The notes under the pieces are model-generated. The model saw only the letters and a program-made list of their open reading frames with translations. It searched no databases and had not been told where the DNA came from. From Candidatus Saccharimonadales bacterium (GTDB lineage: Bacteria > Patescibacteriota > Saccharimonadia > Saccharimonadales > Saccharimonadaceae), in NCBI GenBank assembly GCA_035697325.1, contig DASSDB010000002.1:465232-529231 (forward strand): a stretch of 64,000 nucleotides of DNA. The letters run 5' to 3'. Of this stretch, positions 7,626-15,381 are shown in pieces (positions within the stretch are counted from its first letter, which is position 1; the number at the start of each line of letters is the position of its first letter). The translations under genes were made by a program, and so were the position numbers.

Positions 7626-9253
7626 AGAACGAAATCATTGGCCTTTAAGAACCCGTCCCAGGGTTCTTTTAGTTTGTAAGTAACATCCGACCCCTGTCGA
7701 AAGTCCTTTCCTCGTGCCGTAATTGTGAAGTTAGAGAAGAAGATTCTAAGCAACGAATCCATCTGCTTCATATCCTGAATTTTACCCAAAATAACAGGGG
7801 TAGATTCAAAAAGTTTAAGATATTCTTCAAATGTTGGAAGAGCATTCGGTGCTTCCTTGCGCAACTGTAATATTTCGTTATATCGCCCTCTTGTTTTCTC
7901 AATTTCGGCAAGTGATGCGTCAAGATTGTAATGCTTGTGGAGCTTTCCTGTCTCATCGTTCTCGATAAGCTTCTTGATTTTTTCGTACGATGCTTCTTTA
8001 TTGCCAATTTCGACTTTAAGTCGAGCAATTTCAGAATTCATCTTTTTCTGGCTTTGTTTGATTTGCTGTTTAGCGTTTTCGATGAACACATTATAATTGC
8101 TCTTCGTAACAAATAAGTACTTTGTAAAGAATCGCTGTGCCTCATCAATTACAAATTTTGCTCTAGCAGATCTGCCTTCAAGTTCACAATCGGGAGTGTC
8201 GCATCTGTAATAATAGCGATATTCGTATACTTCACCGTTCTTTTTCTTATTGGTCATCATTGATGTCATTGTTTCGCCACAATGTCCGCAGTAGACCATC
8301 TGTCGCAGCATATTAGCTTTTATATCGCCCCCTCGTGGTCGATTGATAGTAAGGATCTTTGGAGAATCAAGGCTGTCAATCCTGTTTATTTTCAAGAAAT
8401 CATCAACTGTAACCATGGCTTGGAAGTCATATTTTTCATTCAAGGTTATGAGAGTTGCACCCCATTTATGTACACCGGCGTAATGAGGGTCTCTTAAAAG
8501 CTCCGAAACATCATCTTTGCTCCATTTGTGGGACACGGGATCAGCCTGGGGACGTTTCTGGACTTTATAATCTTGTTCGTTGATCCAGAAACGAATTTCT
8601 TTCTGTGACTTACCATCCAATGCCATATCAAACATATGCTTCACTTTTGTGAAGTTATCGGGGTCGGGCTGAAAATGACGGTCAACATCAACGATGTAGC
8701 CATGTTTGAATTTACCAATAAATTCACCATCTTCTACTGCACGACGATTGCCACGGTTTACGGATTCGCTAAGATGTTCTGAATACTGTTTTGCCATCAC
8801 GAAGGTAATGCCAAGTAGCATTTTGCCAGCAGGAGAGTTCTCAAATGTAAAAGTCGGGAATTGAAGGTCTTTAATAAGATGGCGATCAACAAGATCAATA
8901 ACCGTCCCTGCCTCTTTCATGTTGCGTGAAAGTCTATCGGGGTGCCATGCAATTAAACCATCAATTTGACCTGCCTGAATATCACGAATAAGTCGTTTAA
9001 ATTCTTCTCGTGTATCTGCAACTTTTGCTGAAAAATTTTCTTGATAAATACGAACCACATTAAGATTTTGGGGTGTAATGATGCGATCCATGCAATCCCG
9101 TATCTGGTCTTCGACAGATGATTCTTGCTTTTCATCTCCCGCTGTTGATTTTCTGGCATAGAGAGCATACCGAATTTTCTGTCTATCAAGCTCTTCTGGG
9201 TCATCTCCTTTAAGCATTTCAAGGAGTTTCTGCTGTTTCTTTAGCTCATCCAT
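7568..9253 (-). CDS. large serine recombinase (integrase of the element)
   Basis: The 561-residue protein has a resolvase catalytic domain (YALYARKST with the nucleophilic Ser about residue 36; WHPDRLSRN about 110), a recombinase domain (about 180-320), a zinc ribbon (MVYCGHCGETM ... YRCDTPDCEL, about 315-360) and a coiled coil (about 385-460). It should catalyse integration and excision of the 7-kb element. Its last ~17 codons are antisense tRNA-Gly sequence ending at 7568, so the C-terminus is hybrid: the alternative tail lies at 14523-14637. A TATAAT at 9261-9266 lies 7 bases before the ATG (leaderless). Confidence 0.9.
   Translation of the reverse strand: MDELKKQQKLLEMLKGDDPEELDRQKIRYALYARKSTAGDEKQESSVEDQIRDCMDRIITPQNLNVVRIYQENFSAKVADTREEFKRLIRDIQAGQIDGLIAWHPDRLSRNMKEAGTVIDLVDRHLIKDLQFPTFTFENSPAGKMLLGITFVMAKQYSEHLSESVNRGNRRAVEDGEFIGKFKHGYIVDVDRHFQPDPDNFTKVKHMFDMALDGKSQKEIRFWINEQDYKVQKRPQADPVSHKWSKDDVSELLRDPHYAGVHKWGATLITLNEKYDFQAMVTVDDFLKINRIDSLDSPKILTINRPRGGDIKANMLRQMVYCGHCGETMTSMMTNKKKNGEVYEYRYYYRCDTPDCELEGRSARAKFVIDEAQRFFTKYLFVTKSNYNVFIENAKQQIKQSQKKMNSEIARLKVEIGNKEASYEKIKKLIENDETGKLHKHYNLDASLAEIEKTRGRYNEILQLRKEAPNALPTFEEYLKLFESTPVILGKIQDMKQMDSLLRIFFSNFTITARGKDFRQGSDVTYKLKEPWDGFLKANDFVLGAGTGTLTLDLVLGKDAL
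7619..7684. repeat. left end direct repeat (attL) of integrative element
   Basis: These 66 bases match 14631-14696 with only three differences. The first seven (CGCACCA) are the tRNA-Gly 3' end; the rest codes for the last part of the recombinase (KLKEPWDGFLKAN). This marks the junction between chromosome and element. Confidence 0.85.
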
Positions 9254-9306
9254 ATATCTGATTATATAGGGAGGAGTGCAGAGTTAGAGCTTTTTTAGGC
9301 TATGAA

Positions 9307-9522
9307 TTATAAGATGATTTTAACGCCGTCGTCACTAATAAGAAACGGTTTATTGGTACCGTCCTTCTCGCAATTTTTTTTAAGGATATTGAGTAAACTC
9401 TCGTATCTAACAGATTCGTCATTGGAGTCTGTATTTTCAGTAGTTACAGTTTCAACGGTGTCGATATAGGGATCATAAAAGGATGAAGTTTCCTTCTTAT
9501 TATTGTCTTCTATATCATCCAT
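9307..9522 (-). CDS. small hypothetical acidic protein in the element
   Basis: A 71-residue, acidic, Asp/Thr/Ser-rich protein with no domain I recognise. It begins 6 bases after a TATTGT box and lies between the recombinase and the gene at 9564 in the same orientation. It could be an excision factor or regulator by position only. Confidence 0.45.
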   Translation of the reverse strand: MDDIEDNNKKETSSFYDPYIDTVETVTTENTDSNDESVRYESLLNILKKNCEKDGTNKPFLISDDGVKIIL

Positions 9523-9563
9523 GCCTTAACAATAGGCAAGTTTGAATCGATAGTAACGGGATT

Positions 9564-10196
9564 TTAAAGAGTCTTTTTAATACCCTTTACAACCCTGTGG
9601 TAATAGTCGATAAAATCTTTGTACTCAGTATAATGTCTTTCGCCGTTATAACCTTCTAATCTCTCGTGCTGGTAATCATCATATATTTCAGATAATTTCT
9701 TTTTAGGATTACGGAGTTTTTGTTTGTAGATTGCGAACGCGAGAGTCGTGTCCTTAGACGTAGCCGATCTTTTTGATCCCTGTAATTGCTCTTGCAACTT
9801 CTCGATGTGATCCCATATGACAATCACATCTTTTCTTCGTGTTTCAGAACCGATGACAATATTTATCCGATTATTTTCGATATATGCAACAGGCGCACGG
9901 TTGCGGCTCCATGCCTGACTGTATTCGTTATGTAGTAGGAGTCCTTTACGAGCAACTTCTTCGTGGATGTCTAGCTCGGCACCTAGTAGCTTCACATAAT
10001 GTGCAACGATCTCTTCTTCACTTTTAACCATGGGTTTACCGGTAAGCTTCATTATTCCCAGTGGATCAACAGCCTTCACACTCTCTAGGAAGTGCTGCTT
10101 TATTTCTATGAAGTCGCTGTCGGTAAAAAGATCGTAAAGAAACCAATCTTTATCAGTGCGCGGACTATATAGCCCACGGTCGTCTTCTCGCTTCAT
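9564..10196 (-). CDS. hypothetical protein of integrative element
   Basis: A 210-residue soluble protein, charged and helix-rich, with no family I recognise. A central strand pair (NNRINIVIG, KDVIVIWDHIEKLQEQL) precedes a basic helical C-terminus. The start is taken at ATG 10196, seven bases after TATAAT; an in-frame GTG two codons earlier is possible. It lies downstream of the DUF5681-like gene in the element's minus-strand block. Confidence 0.55.
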   Translation of the reverse strand: MKREDDRGLYSPRTDKDWFLYDLFTDSDFIEIKQHFLESVKAVDPLGIMKLTGKPMVKSEEEIVAHYVKLLGAELDIHEEVARKGLLLHNEYSQAWSRNRAPVAYIENNRINIVIGSETRRKDVIVIWDHIEKLQEQLQGSKRSATSKDTTLAFAIYKQKLRNPKKKLSEIYDDYQHERLEGYNGERHYTEYKDFIDYYHRVVKGIKKTL

Positions 10197-10226
10197 GCCC
10201 ACTATTATAACCGATCTATCGTAGCA

Positions 10227-10673
10227 TCACTGCTGTGGTGTAATATCCTCACCAATATCGTATGTACTTGGGTCAATCGTGGGAAGCACAAAACCTTTAA
10301 TAAGCGGTGGGCCACCTTCACCCTGAACATTCAAATCCACATCAGTCTTACGACCATACACCTGATTCATCATCTGATCGAGTTCTTTCCATTCGCTTTT
10401 TTGAATCGCTTCGGCTAGCTTTCTTTCAAACGTTGGAGTAGCTGGATCTTTAACAACCTCTTCTAGCTCTGGATCGGTGAGCTGCATCATTTTTTCGAGC
10501 TTATACCGTGCGGTATCTTCACGCTTCCAGGAGCCATTACTACGACGCTCTGGATTAGTATGAAAGCCAGCCTTTGGTTTGTTGCCCGGTAAGAATTTTC
10601 CCTGCTCATCACGACAATTAACCGCTTGCTTTGTAGCGGTATTTTCGTCATCGATATATGCGTCTGTTCCCAT
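10227..10673 (-). CDS. DUF5681-like small protein of integrative element
   Basis: The 148-residue product has an N-terminal DEQGKFLPGNKPKAGFHTNP stretch resembling the DUF5681 pattern (GRFxxGxSGNPxGR) found in proteins encoded near phage terminases and integrative elements, followed by helices and a disordered tail. The function of that domain is unknown. An AGGTAGGAG sequence upstream could act as ribosome binding site and TATAAT lies about 25 bases before the start. Similarity is by eye and modest. Confidence 0.5.
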   Translation of the reverse strand: MGTDAYIDDENTATKQAVNCRDEQGKFLPGNKPKAGFHTNPERRSNGSWKREDTARYKLEKMMQLTDPELEEVVKDPATPTFERKLAEAIQKSEWKELDQMMNQVYGRKTDVDLNVQGEGGPPLIKGFVLPTIDPSTYDIGEDITPQQ

Positions 10674-10737
10674 ACCTTATTTGCTCCTACCTCTATTATA
10701 TCGAGGACATTAGCGAAAAGGCTGGGCGTTTTTGAAA

Positions 10738-11190
10738 TTAATAACAGCGCGTATAGGCGGATGATCCAACCGCATTCGATATACAAGTCATGCCTGAATT
10801 GTTTTGGGTGTCAGCCTCTGCTTTTGTCTTGTACGTCGTTTGTTCGTCCTCTTTCTTTTCATTCAGCCGTTGGATATTAGTATCACGATTGGCGGTCGTA
10901 TCGTACTGTGTATGGCAATCGATCTGGTTGTTGTAGTAGGTCATCGTAAGCTGATGTGCGCTATCTACGCTCATATCGTCTGTCCATTTGCCATCGAGGG
11001 TATCCCAAGCCGATTGTAGGCAATTATTTAGTGACTTGGCTTCTGATACTTGTTTCTGGTATTGACCTGCGTCTCGCTGTAGCAGTACCCAAATTAGGAG
11101 AATTGCTCCTGCTGCTAATGCAAATAGAATGACAATAGCAATAATTGCATGTTTTGCCGTTGGGCCTGGTCGCTTGGTTTGTGATTTCAT
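10738..11190 (-). CDS. single-pass membrane-anchored extracytoplasmic protein
   Basis: The 150-residue product has a short basic N-terminus, one strong membrane segment (IIAIVILFALAAGAILLIWVLL, about residues 17-38) and a hydrophilic exported domain with several Cys and Asn/Thr/Asp-rich sequence. No family recognised. The start at 11190 is chosen because AAAGGG lies six bases upstream and the upstream in-frame extension overlaps the inverted-repeat region. It is the first gene of the element's minus-strand block, divergent from the ATPase operon. Confidence 0.6.
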   Translation of the reverse strand: MKSQTKRPGPTAKHAIIAIVILFALAAGAILLIWVLLQRDAGQYQKQVSEAKSLNNCLQSAWDTLDGKWTDDMSVDSAHQLTMTYYNNQIDCHTQYDTTANRDTNIQRLNEKKEDEQTTYKTKAEADTQNNSGMTCISNAVGSSAYTRCY

Positions 11191-11223
11191 ATAATCCCTT
11201 TCTTTTTCGCGGCAAATAAAAAG

Positions 11224-11357
11224 GACACCGCGCAGGTGTTCTAAGCCTTTATCCACATTTGAGCGGTAAAGCCCAACTGTTTCGCACGGTGCCCATTTCA
11301 GACCTTTACCGCACGAAAAGAAGTCGCAATTCAAATGTGAAAAATGGCTTAGAACAT
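11224..11357. repeat. long interrupted inverted repeat / possible structured RNA
   Basis: Three nested complementary arms face each other: TGTTCTAAGCC (11237-11247) with GGCTTAGAACA (11346-11356); CACATTTGA (11254-11262) with TCAAATGTG (11331-11339); GCGGTAAAG (11263-11271) with CTTTACCGC (11304-11312). A separate hairpin GGACACC/GGTGTTC (11224-11230, 11236-11242) overlaps the first arm, so two alternative folds are possible. It lies between divergent operons of the element. It may be a noncoding RNA, a leader with alternative folds, or a recognition site; nothing in the sequence decides. Confidence 0.6.
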
Positions 11358-11420
11358 TTATGATTATAGCGTGTGTACACTCTGTAGTACAGTAGATTAC
11401 TAGTATTACAAAATAGTCTG

Positions 11421-11426
11421 TATAAT
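11421..11426 (+). promoter_or_regulatory. -10 box of the ATPase operon
   Basis: TATAAT seven bases before ATG 11434 (leaderless). Just upstream, CTGTAGTACAG and neighbouring TAC-rich half-sites could be operators. Confidence 0.6.
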
Positions 11427-11433
11427 GTAGATC

Positions 11434-12762
11434 ATGAAGATCGCCGCTATATACGCAGATAATTTTAGAGGTTTTACAAAAACAAAAGTCCCGCTTTCAA
11501 GGATGAATTTTTTAGTCGGCGAAAATAGTACAGGAAAAACTTCATTTCTAAAATTAATCGAGTTAATTACTTCTAGTGATTTCTGGTATAACGGAGAGTT
11601 TCGCACCCAAGACGTAGATTTAAGCTATTTTGGCGACATATCTTCAAGTAATACGACTGATAAGGTAGTAAAAATAGGTATTCTCTATAGTGATGTAGTG
11701 AGTGACAAGAGCAATGCAGAAGAAAAGTTCTATCCAATAGCGATTACACTTGTACGAGGCCCAAATGGAAAAACCACCGTTAAAAATTTAAGAGGCGTAT
11801 CTGGTGACGGTACTGAAGTCACTATAGTTAGATCGATTGCTTCAAATGTTACAAAGTATAAGTATAGAGAGGCTGTCAAAGTCGATCTTGTCAATTTCGA
11901 TAGCTGGGTAGAGGAAGAAGTTACTAATATAGGCTACTCCAAAACAGATCTGGATAGTGAGCATCGTTTTGAGCAGTCTCCATACTTTTTGTTATCTTAT
12001 ACCTCCCACATTACTAAAAAAGAGAAAAGGAAAGGTGTAAAGAACGATGGTGATAAGTCTATTAGCTTACCTAATGTAATTAATTCGTACATTTGGATAG
12101 CTCCGATTCGAATTAAACCAAAGCAAACATACGATGGGAATGTCTATGACTATTCATCGGATGGCGCGCATGCACCTTATGTATTGAAAAATATTTTCAG
12201 TGGCCGCAATTCCAAATCTTCCACTCAGTTAGTTTCAGCCCTTAATAAATTTGGAAAGTCTAGCGGTCTATTTGAGGAGATCAAGGTCAAGAGCTTCACT
12301 CGTCAAGACAATGCACCATTCTCCATAGAAGTCATTATTGGTGGAGAGCCTAGAAATATAGAAAATGTCGGATACGGTGTTTCACAGGTTCTGCCTGTTG
12401 TTACTGAAATACTTAATCACGACCATGCACGATTTGCGATCCAACAACCAGAAGTTCACCTACATCCAAAAGCACAAGCTAGCTTGGGCGGTTTATTCTA
12501 CGATATCACAGATGCTGCTAACCCATCGTTCATTATCGAGACTCATAGTGACTTCGTTATCGACAGGTACAGGCAAAGGATGTCAAAAGACAAAAGGAAT
12601 AGTCGGGCTAAAGATGCCCAGGTGGTCTTTTTTGAAACTAAGAAGTCAGTCAATAGTGCGATACAGATAAAGATAAATTCAGACGGTTCCTATCCAAAAG
12701 ATCAACCTACTAACTTTAAAAAGTTTTTCTTTGATGAAGAGCTTCAAAACCTATCGATCTAG
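11434..12762 (+). CDS. OLD/RecF-like AAA ATPase (AAA_21 type), candidate defence protein
   Basis: The 442-residue protein opens with a strand and LVGENSTGKTSFLK (Walker A, residues about 28-41), and late in the sequence has the ABC-type QQPEVHLHPKAQ (Walker B and D-loop region, about 344) and a downstream FIIETHSDFVIDR (about 370). This is the architecture of single-chain ABC-like ATPases used in OLD, Septu PtuA, Gabija-like and retron effectors; no TOPRIM nuclease is visible at the C-terminus. The next gene, a PIN-like nuclease, starts 10 bases later and probably provides the cutting activity. Confidence 0.8.
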   Translation: MKIAAIYADNFRGFTKTKVPLSRMNFLVGENSTGKTSFLKLIELITSSDFWYNGEFRTQDVDLSYFGDISSSNTTDKVVKIGILYSDVVSDKSNAEEKFYPIAITLVRGPNGKTTVKNLRGVSGDGTEVTIVRSIASNVTKYKYREAVKVDLVNFDSWVEEEVTNIGYSKTDLDSEHRFEQSPYFLLSYTSHITKKEKRKGVKNDGDKSISLPNVINSYIWIAPIRIKPKQTYDGNVYDYSSDGAHAPYVLKNIFSGRNSKSSTQLVSALNKFGKSSGLFEEIKVKSFTRQDNAPFSIEVIIGGEPRNIENVGYGVSQVLPVVTEILNHDHARFAIQQPEVHLHPKAQASLGGLFYDITDAANPSFIIETHSDFVIDRYRQRMSKDKRNSRAKDAQVVFFETKKSVNSAIQIKINSDGSYPKDQPTNFKKFFFDEELQNLSI

Positions 12763-12772
12763 AGAGTAATCT

Positions 12773-13246
12773 GTGTGTATTATTGTTGACATAAATACGC
12801 TTGCTTCAGTTTTCAAAACAAGCAGTGCAGATCATGGACAATTCGCTCCTGTCTTATCTCATATTCGATCACGAAAATCCAACTTAATCATTGGCGGTAG
12901 TAAATTTGAAGCAGAATTAAAACTTAACAAAGAGTTCTACAAAATTCTTTCTATTATGAAGAGTAATGGCCAAGCAGTGGAGGCAGATAGATCTCGTGTA
13001 GACTCACTTGAGGCGTCTATAGCGGCAAAGTTTTCAGACCCGTTATTCAATGACAAACACATCGTAGCACTCTGCTATATTTCGAACGCTCGGCTTGTCT
13101 GTACGAAAGACTTGGTGTTACAAAGTTATATTAAAAAGAGAGATTTTTATAATAAAGGCAAAACACCAGCCAAAGTATTCAATTCAAAAAGCCCCGCCAA
13201 AATAGTGCCAGGGGGTTCTTTTAAACCGAAATGTGGACTGTGCTAA
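12773..13246 (+). CDS. PIN-like nuclease partner of the ATPase
   Basis: The 157-residue protein starts CIIVDINTLASVF, matching the first acidic strand of PIN nucleases, and has LFNDKHIVALCYISNARLVCTKDLVL (about residues 92-117), which matches the middle acid and the second TKD acid of the fold. PIN domains cleave RNA or structured nucleic acid with Mg. The GTG start follows the ATPase stop by 10 bases with only a weak AGAG, so translational coupling is likely. ATPase plus small nuclease is a recurring layout in antiphage systems. Confidence 0.65.
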   Translation: MCIIVDINTLASVFKTSSADHGQFAPVLSHIRSRKSNLIIGGSKFEAELKLNKEFYKILSIMKSNGQAVEADRSRVDSLEASIAAKFSDPLFNDKHIVALCYISNARLVCTKDLVLQSYIKKRDFYNKGKTPAKVFNSKSPAKIVPGGSFKPKCGLC

Positions 13247-13317
13247 GGCTTCTCGAGGAGAATGCGTACGGCTTAGAGCCTAAGGAACTCCGCCCTCTTT
13301 TTGTTATACTTAGCACA
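13238..13317. promoter_or_regulatory. inverted repeat and promoter before the Mrr-like gene
   Basis: TGTGCTAAG (13238-13246) at the end of the PIN gene is the reverse complement of CTTAGCACA (13309-13317), which begins inside the TATACT -10 box for the next gene. It could be an operator or an RNA stem hiding the start of transcription. Confidence 0.45.
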
Positions 13318-13328
13318 AAGGAACGAGA

Positions 13329-14471
13329 GTGCAGCAATATATATCGACTTTATATGCTTTAGAACATTTTAGCGACCAAAGCGCTTTTGAAAGACTGGCT
13401 TTGGATATTTTGAATTTATCTGGCAATGCCATCGCAATTCCCATGGCAAATCGAGGCGGCGGAGACGATGGACAGGATATAGTCTATACAAATCCCTCTA
13501 ATGAAAAATCTTGCGTATTTGTTAGCCTAGAGAAAAAAGGATTAACAAAGTTTAAAAAAGACGCAGCTAAACATAAAAAGGGGGAATATAGAGAATATTC
13601 TTACTTTACTACTTCGTATATATCTTACCCTAGTAAAAAGAAGATAACACAAATTGCCTTGGACGATTTGGGTGCAATTATTCATATCTATGATATCGAA
13701 ACACTCCGTAGTCTACTGGATACAATATATACAAATTTACGCTCAAGCTACTTAGGGGTAGACTCAGTACAGCAATCCAACTATGAGATCACGTCTAGTC
13801 ACACTAGACAATATGGTGCTGTTATCTTAGAAAGGTCTGCCCAAGACCTATACGAAGCTACGAGAAATAAGTTTGCTTTTAAAAGCAGTATGGCGAACGC
13901 AATTCCAGTCTCACTTACAGCTTTTGGTGGTATACGCTCAACTGAGGAAATATTAAACGGTATTAAATATTATCAGCAGGAAGTTGATGAGTTTAACAAG
14001 AATTTATCTAACTTATACTCCTTCACTTTAATCGTACAATCAGATATATATGATGAAAACGTGGAAGTGCAAATTACTAGCAAAGATGACATTTATTTTT
14101 CTTTTGAAGAAGAGAAACTTGATCAACCTGTTGCACCTGAGTTATCGCAATACAAAGAACTCTTTCCTAATATAGCTCCTGTCATGCCAGGTTTAACTAA
14201 TTTTACTTCCGCACATAGAAGTAGGAATGAATTCTTTGCAACTTTGAGTGAAGACGGAAAGGTAATAACGTCAAAAATTGACATCATTAATCCTAATCAG
14301 CCGAAAGAACTTTTCGATGAACGAATTTTTTTTAAAAACCCGAATAATCTACAAAGGATAAAATTAAGTTATATTGTTTATTCTAAACATTCTAAGGTGC
14401 ACGAACAAGAATATATACTTGATCTTAAGGACACCGAACTAATTGAGTTTAAGCCTGATTTCGAATCATAA
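13329..14471 (+). CDS. Mrr-like PD-(D/E)XK nuclease with unknown C-terminal domain
   Basis: The 380-residue product has an N-terminal restriction-endonuclease-like domain: SAFERLALDILNLSGN, then GGGDDGQDIVY (catalytic Asp about residue 52) and VFVSLEKKG (E-x-K about 70), the order seen in Mrr_cat nucleases, which usually read ... DxD ... QCK. Residues about 150-380 form a second, unrecognised, sheet-rich domain. The GTG start has AGGAACGA upstream and its own TATACT. As the third gene of the plus-strand block it is probably part of the same cargo, either effector or a second nuclease. Confidence 0.65.
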   Translation: MQQYISTLYALEHFSDQSAFERLALDILNLSGNAIAIPMANRGGGDDGQDIVYTNPSNEKSCVFVSLEKKGLTKFKKDAAKHKKGEYREYSYFTTSYISYPSKKKITQIALDDLGAIIHIYDIETLRSLLDTIYTNLRSSYLGVDSVQQSNYEITSSHTRQYGAVILERSAQDLYEATRNKFAFKSSMANAIPVSLTAFGGIRSTEEILNGIKYYQQEVDEFNKNLSNLYSFTLIVQSDIYDENVEVQITSKDDIYFSFEEEKLDQPVAPELSQYKELFPNIAPVMPGLTNFTSAHRSRNEFFATLSEDGKVITSKIDIINPNQPKELFDERIFFKNPNNLQRIKLSYIVYSKHSKVHEQEYILDLKDTELIEFKPDFES

Positions 14472-14522
14472 CTCTACAAGTAGTCCATGGCATGACAAAA
14501 ATGAGGCACTATTACCTACAGG
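14472..14522. other. short gene-free stretch at the right end of the element
   Basis: Nothing is seen apart from ACCTAC/GTAGGT complementary pieces that extend into the recombinase-tail fragment. No promoter or small ORF stands out. Confidence 0.3.
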
Positions 14523-14699
14523 TTAATAAATAATCATAATGTCGCTGCTTCTTTCTTCGGGTATTTGCAGCGTAGGTAGGTGCTGTTTAGAAATAAGCCA
14601 TTCAAAAAGTTTAAGTAGATTCTGTTCCGTCGCACCAAGAACTAATTCATTGGCCTTTAAGAACCCGTCCCAGGGTTCTTTTAGTTTATAAGTAACTTT
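14523..14699 (-). pseudogene. recombinase C-terminal fragment at attR (native tail)
   Basis: Read on the minus strand, 58 codons continue VTYKLKEPWDGFLKAN as in the recombinase, then diverge at LVLGA into TEQNLLKLFEWLISKQH and end in a proper TAA at 14523. In the integrated recombinase the same point switches to antisense tRNA sequence. This fragment therefore looks like the recombinase's own C-terminus, separated by integration. Upstream of it is a TAA in the same frame, so it is not expressed as it stands. Confidence 0.7.
14631..14696. repeat. right end direct repeat (attR) of integrative element
   Basis: Copy of 7619-7684 with three mismatches; it begins with the tRNA 3' end CGCACCA and marks the outer border of the element. 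Outside it only a few bases of recombinase similarity continue (CCCCTG). Confidence 0.8.
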
Positions 14700-14783
14700 T
14701 TACCCCTGTTTGAATAACGTATCATGATCGTAGTGCTTTATCTAGCTCTGGATTTTTGACCAAATGCGAAGTGGCAAATTGAG

Positions 14784-14818
14784 CGATTACTACGCGGCTG
14801 TGAGCCGCGTAGTAATCG
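14784..14818. terminator. perfect 16-bp hairpin terminator of GC-rich lipoprotein unit
   Basis: The arms CGATTACTACGCGGCT and its exact complement enclose a three-base loop. It lies 10 bases beyond the stop of the minus-strand lipoprotein gene. Confidence 0.8.
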
Positions 14819-14828
14819 TAGCCTCTAA

Positions 14829-15200
14829 CTATGCGATACAGCGAAGTTGGTCCGCCGCTTCTGGCGAAGCCTTCAGAGCCTTTGCGAGGAGAAACAGGCC
14901 ATCTGTCTCAGGGCTGACTTCTGTGAGTGGTTTGCCGTCGATAGAGAGCACCGTGAAGGACACCGGATAGATAGTCTCCTCGGCTTCCTGTGCTGCCACC
15001 GTGATGTTCGCATTGCAGCCTGGGATACGAACATTCGACATCCACCTCCCATCCTTGTAGTGGGGCATGCCCCATACCTCGTATCCGGCTGCCCTGGTCA
15101 ATCGCGTCAGCACGTTCTGCTGCTCGACTGGAGCGATGACATCGTTGCCGCATGCAGCAGTCACTAGCAGCAGGCTCAGTAAAACAAAAAGGCGTTTCAT
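14829..15200 (-). CDS. small lipoprotein (GC-rich unit)
   Basis: The 123-residue product has a classic lipoprotein signal: MKRLFVLLSLLLVTAAC with lipobox VTAAC, so it is exported and lipid-anchored at Cys17. The mature ~105 residues have two or three further Cys and no family I recognise. The start at 15200 is supported by GAGGTACGC upstream. It is GC-rich, with its own terminator, and unrelated in style to the neighbouring AT-rich Nudix gene. Confidence 0.7.
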   Translation of the reverse strand: MKRLFVLLSLLLVTAACGNDVIAPVEQQNVLTRLTRAAGYEVWGMPHYKDGRWMSNVRIPGCNANITVAAQEAEETIYPVSFTVLSIDGKPLTEVSPETDGLFLLAKALKASPEAADQLRCIA

Positions 15201-15368
15201 GCGTACCTCTCGTAGAAACATAGTTAACCGGCAAATGCTACTATGACATAGAATAGGACAAAGCGAAAGAGGATATAAATAACGTCGATCAAATACAAAT
15301 CTGGTAACAAGTGGTTTTTACTTACCGCGCCAAGAGAGACTTTTTAAGTTTCGGAAGGTCTTTTTTGT

Positions 15369-15374
15369 TATGAT
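15369..15374 (+). promoter_or_regulatory. -10 box of leaderless Nudix gene
   Basis: TATGAT ends 7 bases before ATG 15382; this spacing favours 15382 over the ATGs that overlap the box. Confidence 0.5.
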
Positions 15375-15381
15375 GGAGAAT

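Larger units (their letters stand above)
7626..14637. mobile_element. tRNA-Gly-targeted integrative element, about 7 kb
   Basis: The segment is bounded by the 66-base direct repeats at 7619 and 14631, begins at the 3' end of tRNA-Gly, and carries a large serine recombinase at one end. The minus-strand block holds the recombinase, three small unrecognised or DUF5681-like genes and a membrane-anchored protein; the plus-strand block holds an ATPase, a PIN-like nuclease and an Mrr-like nuclease. A long inverted repeat separates the two blocks. If crossover is inside the shared CGCACCAAGAAC, excision would restore both a clean tRNA locus and a recombinase with its own C-terminus. Boundaries are inferred to within this shared core. 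Confidence 0.8.
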
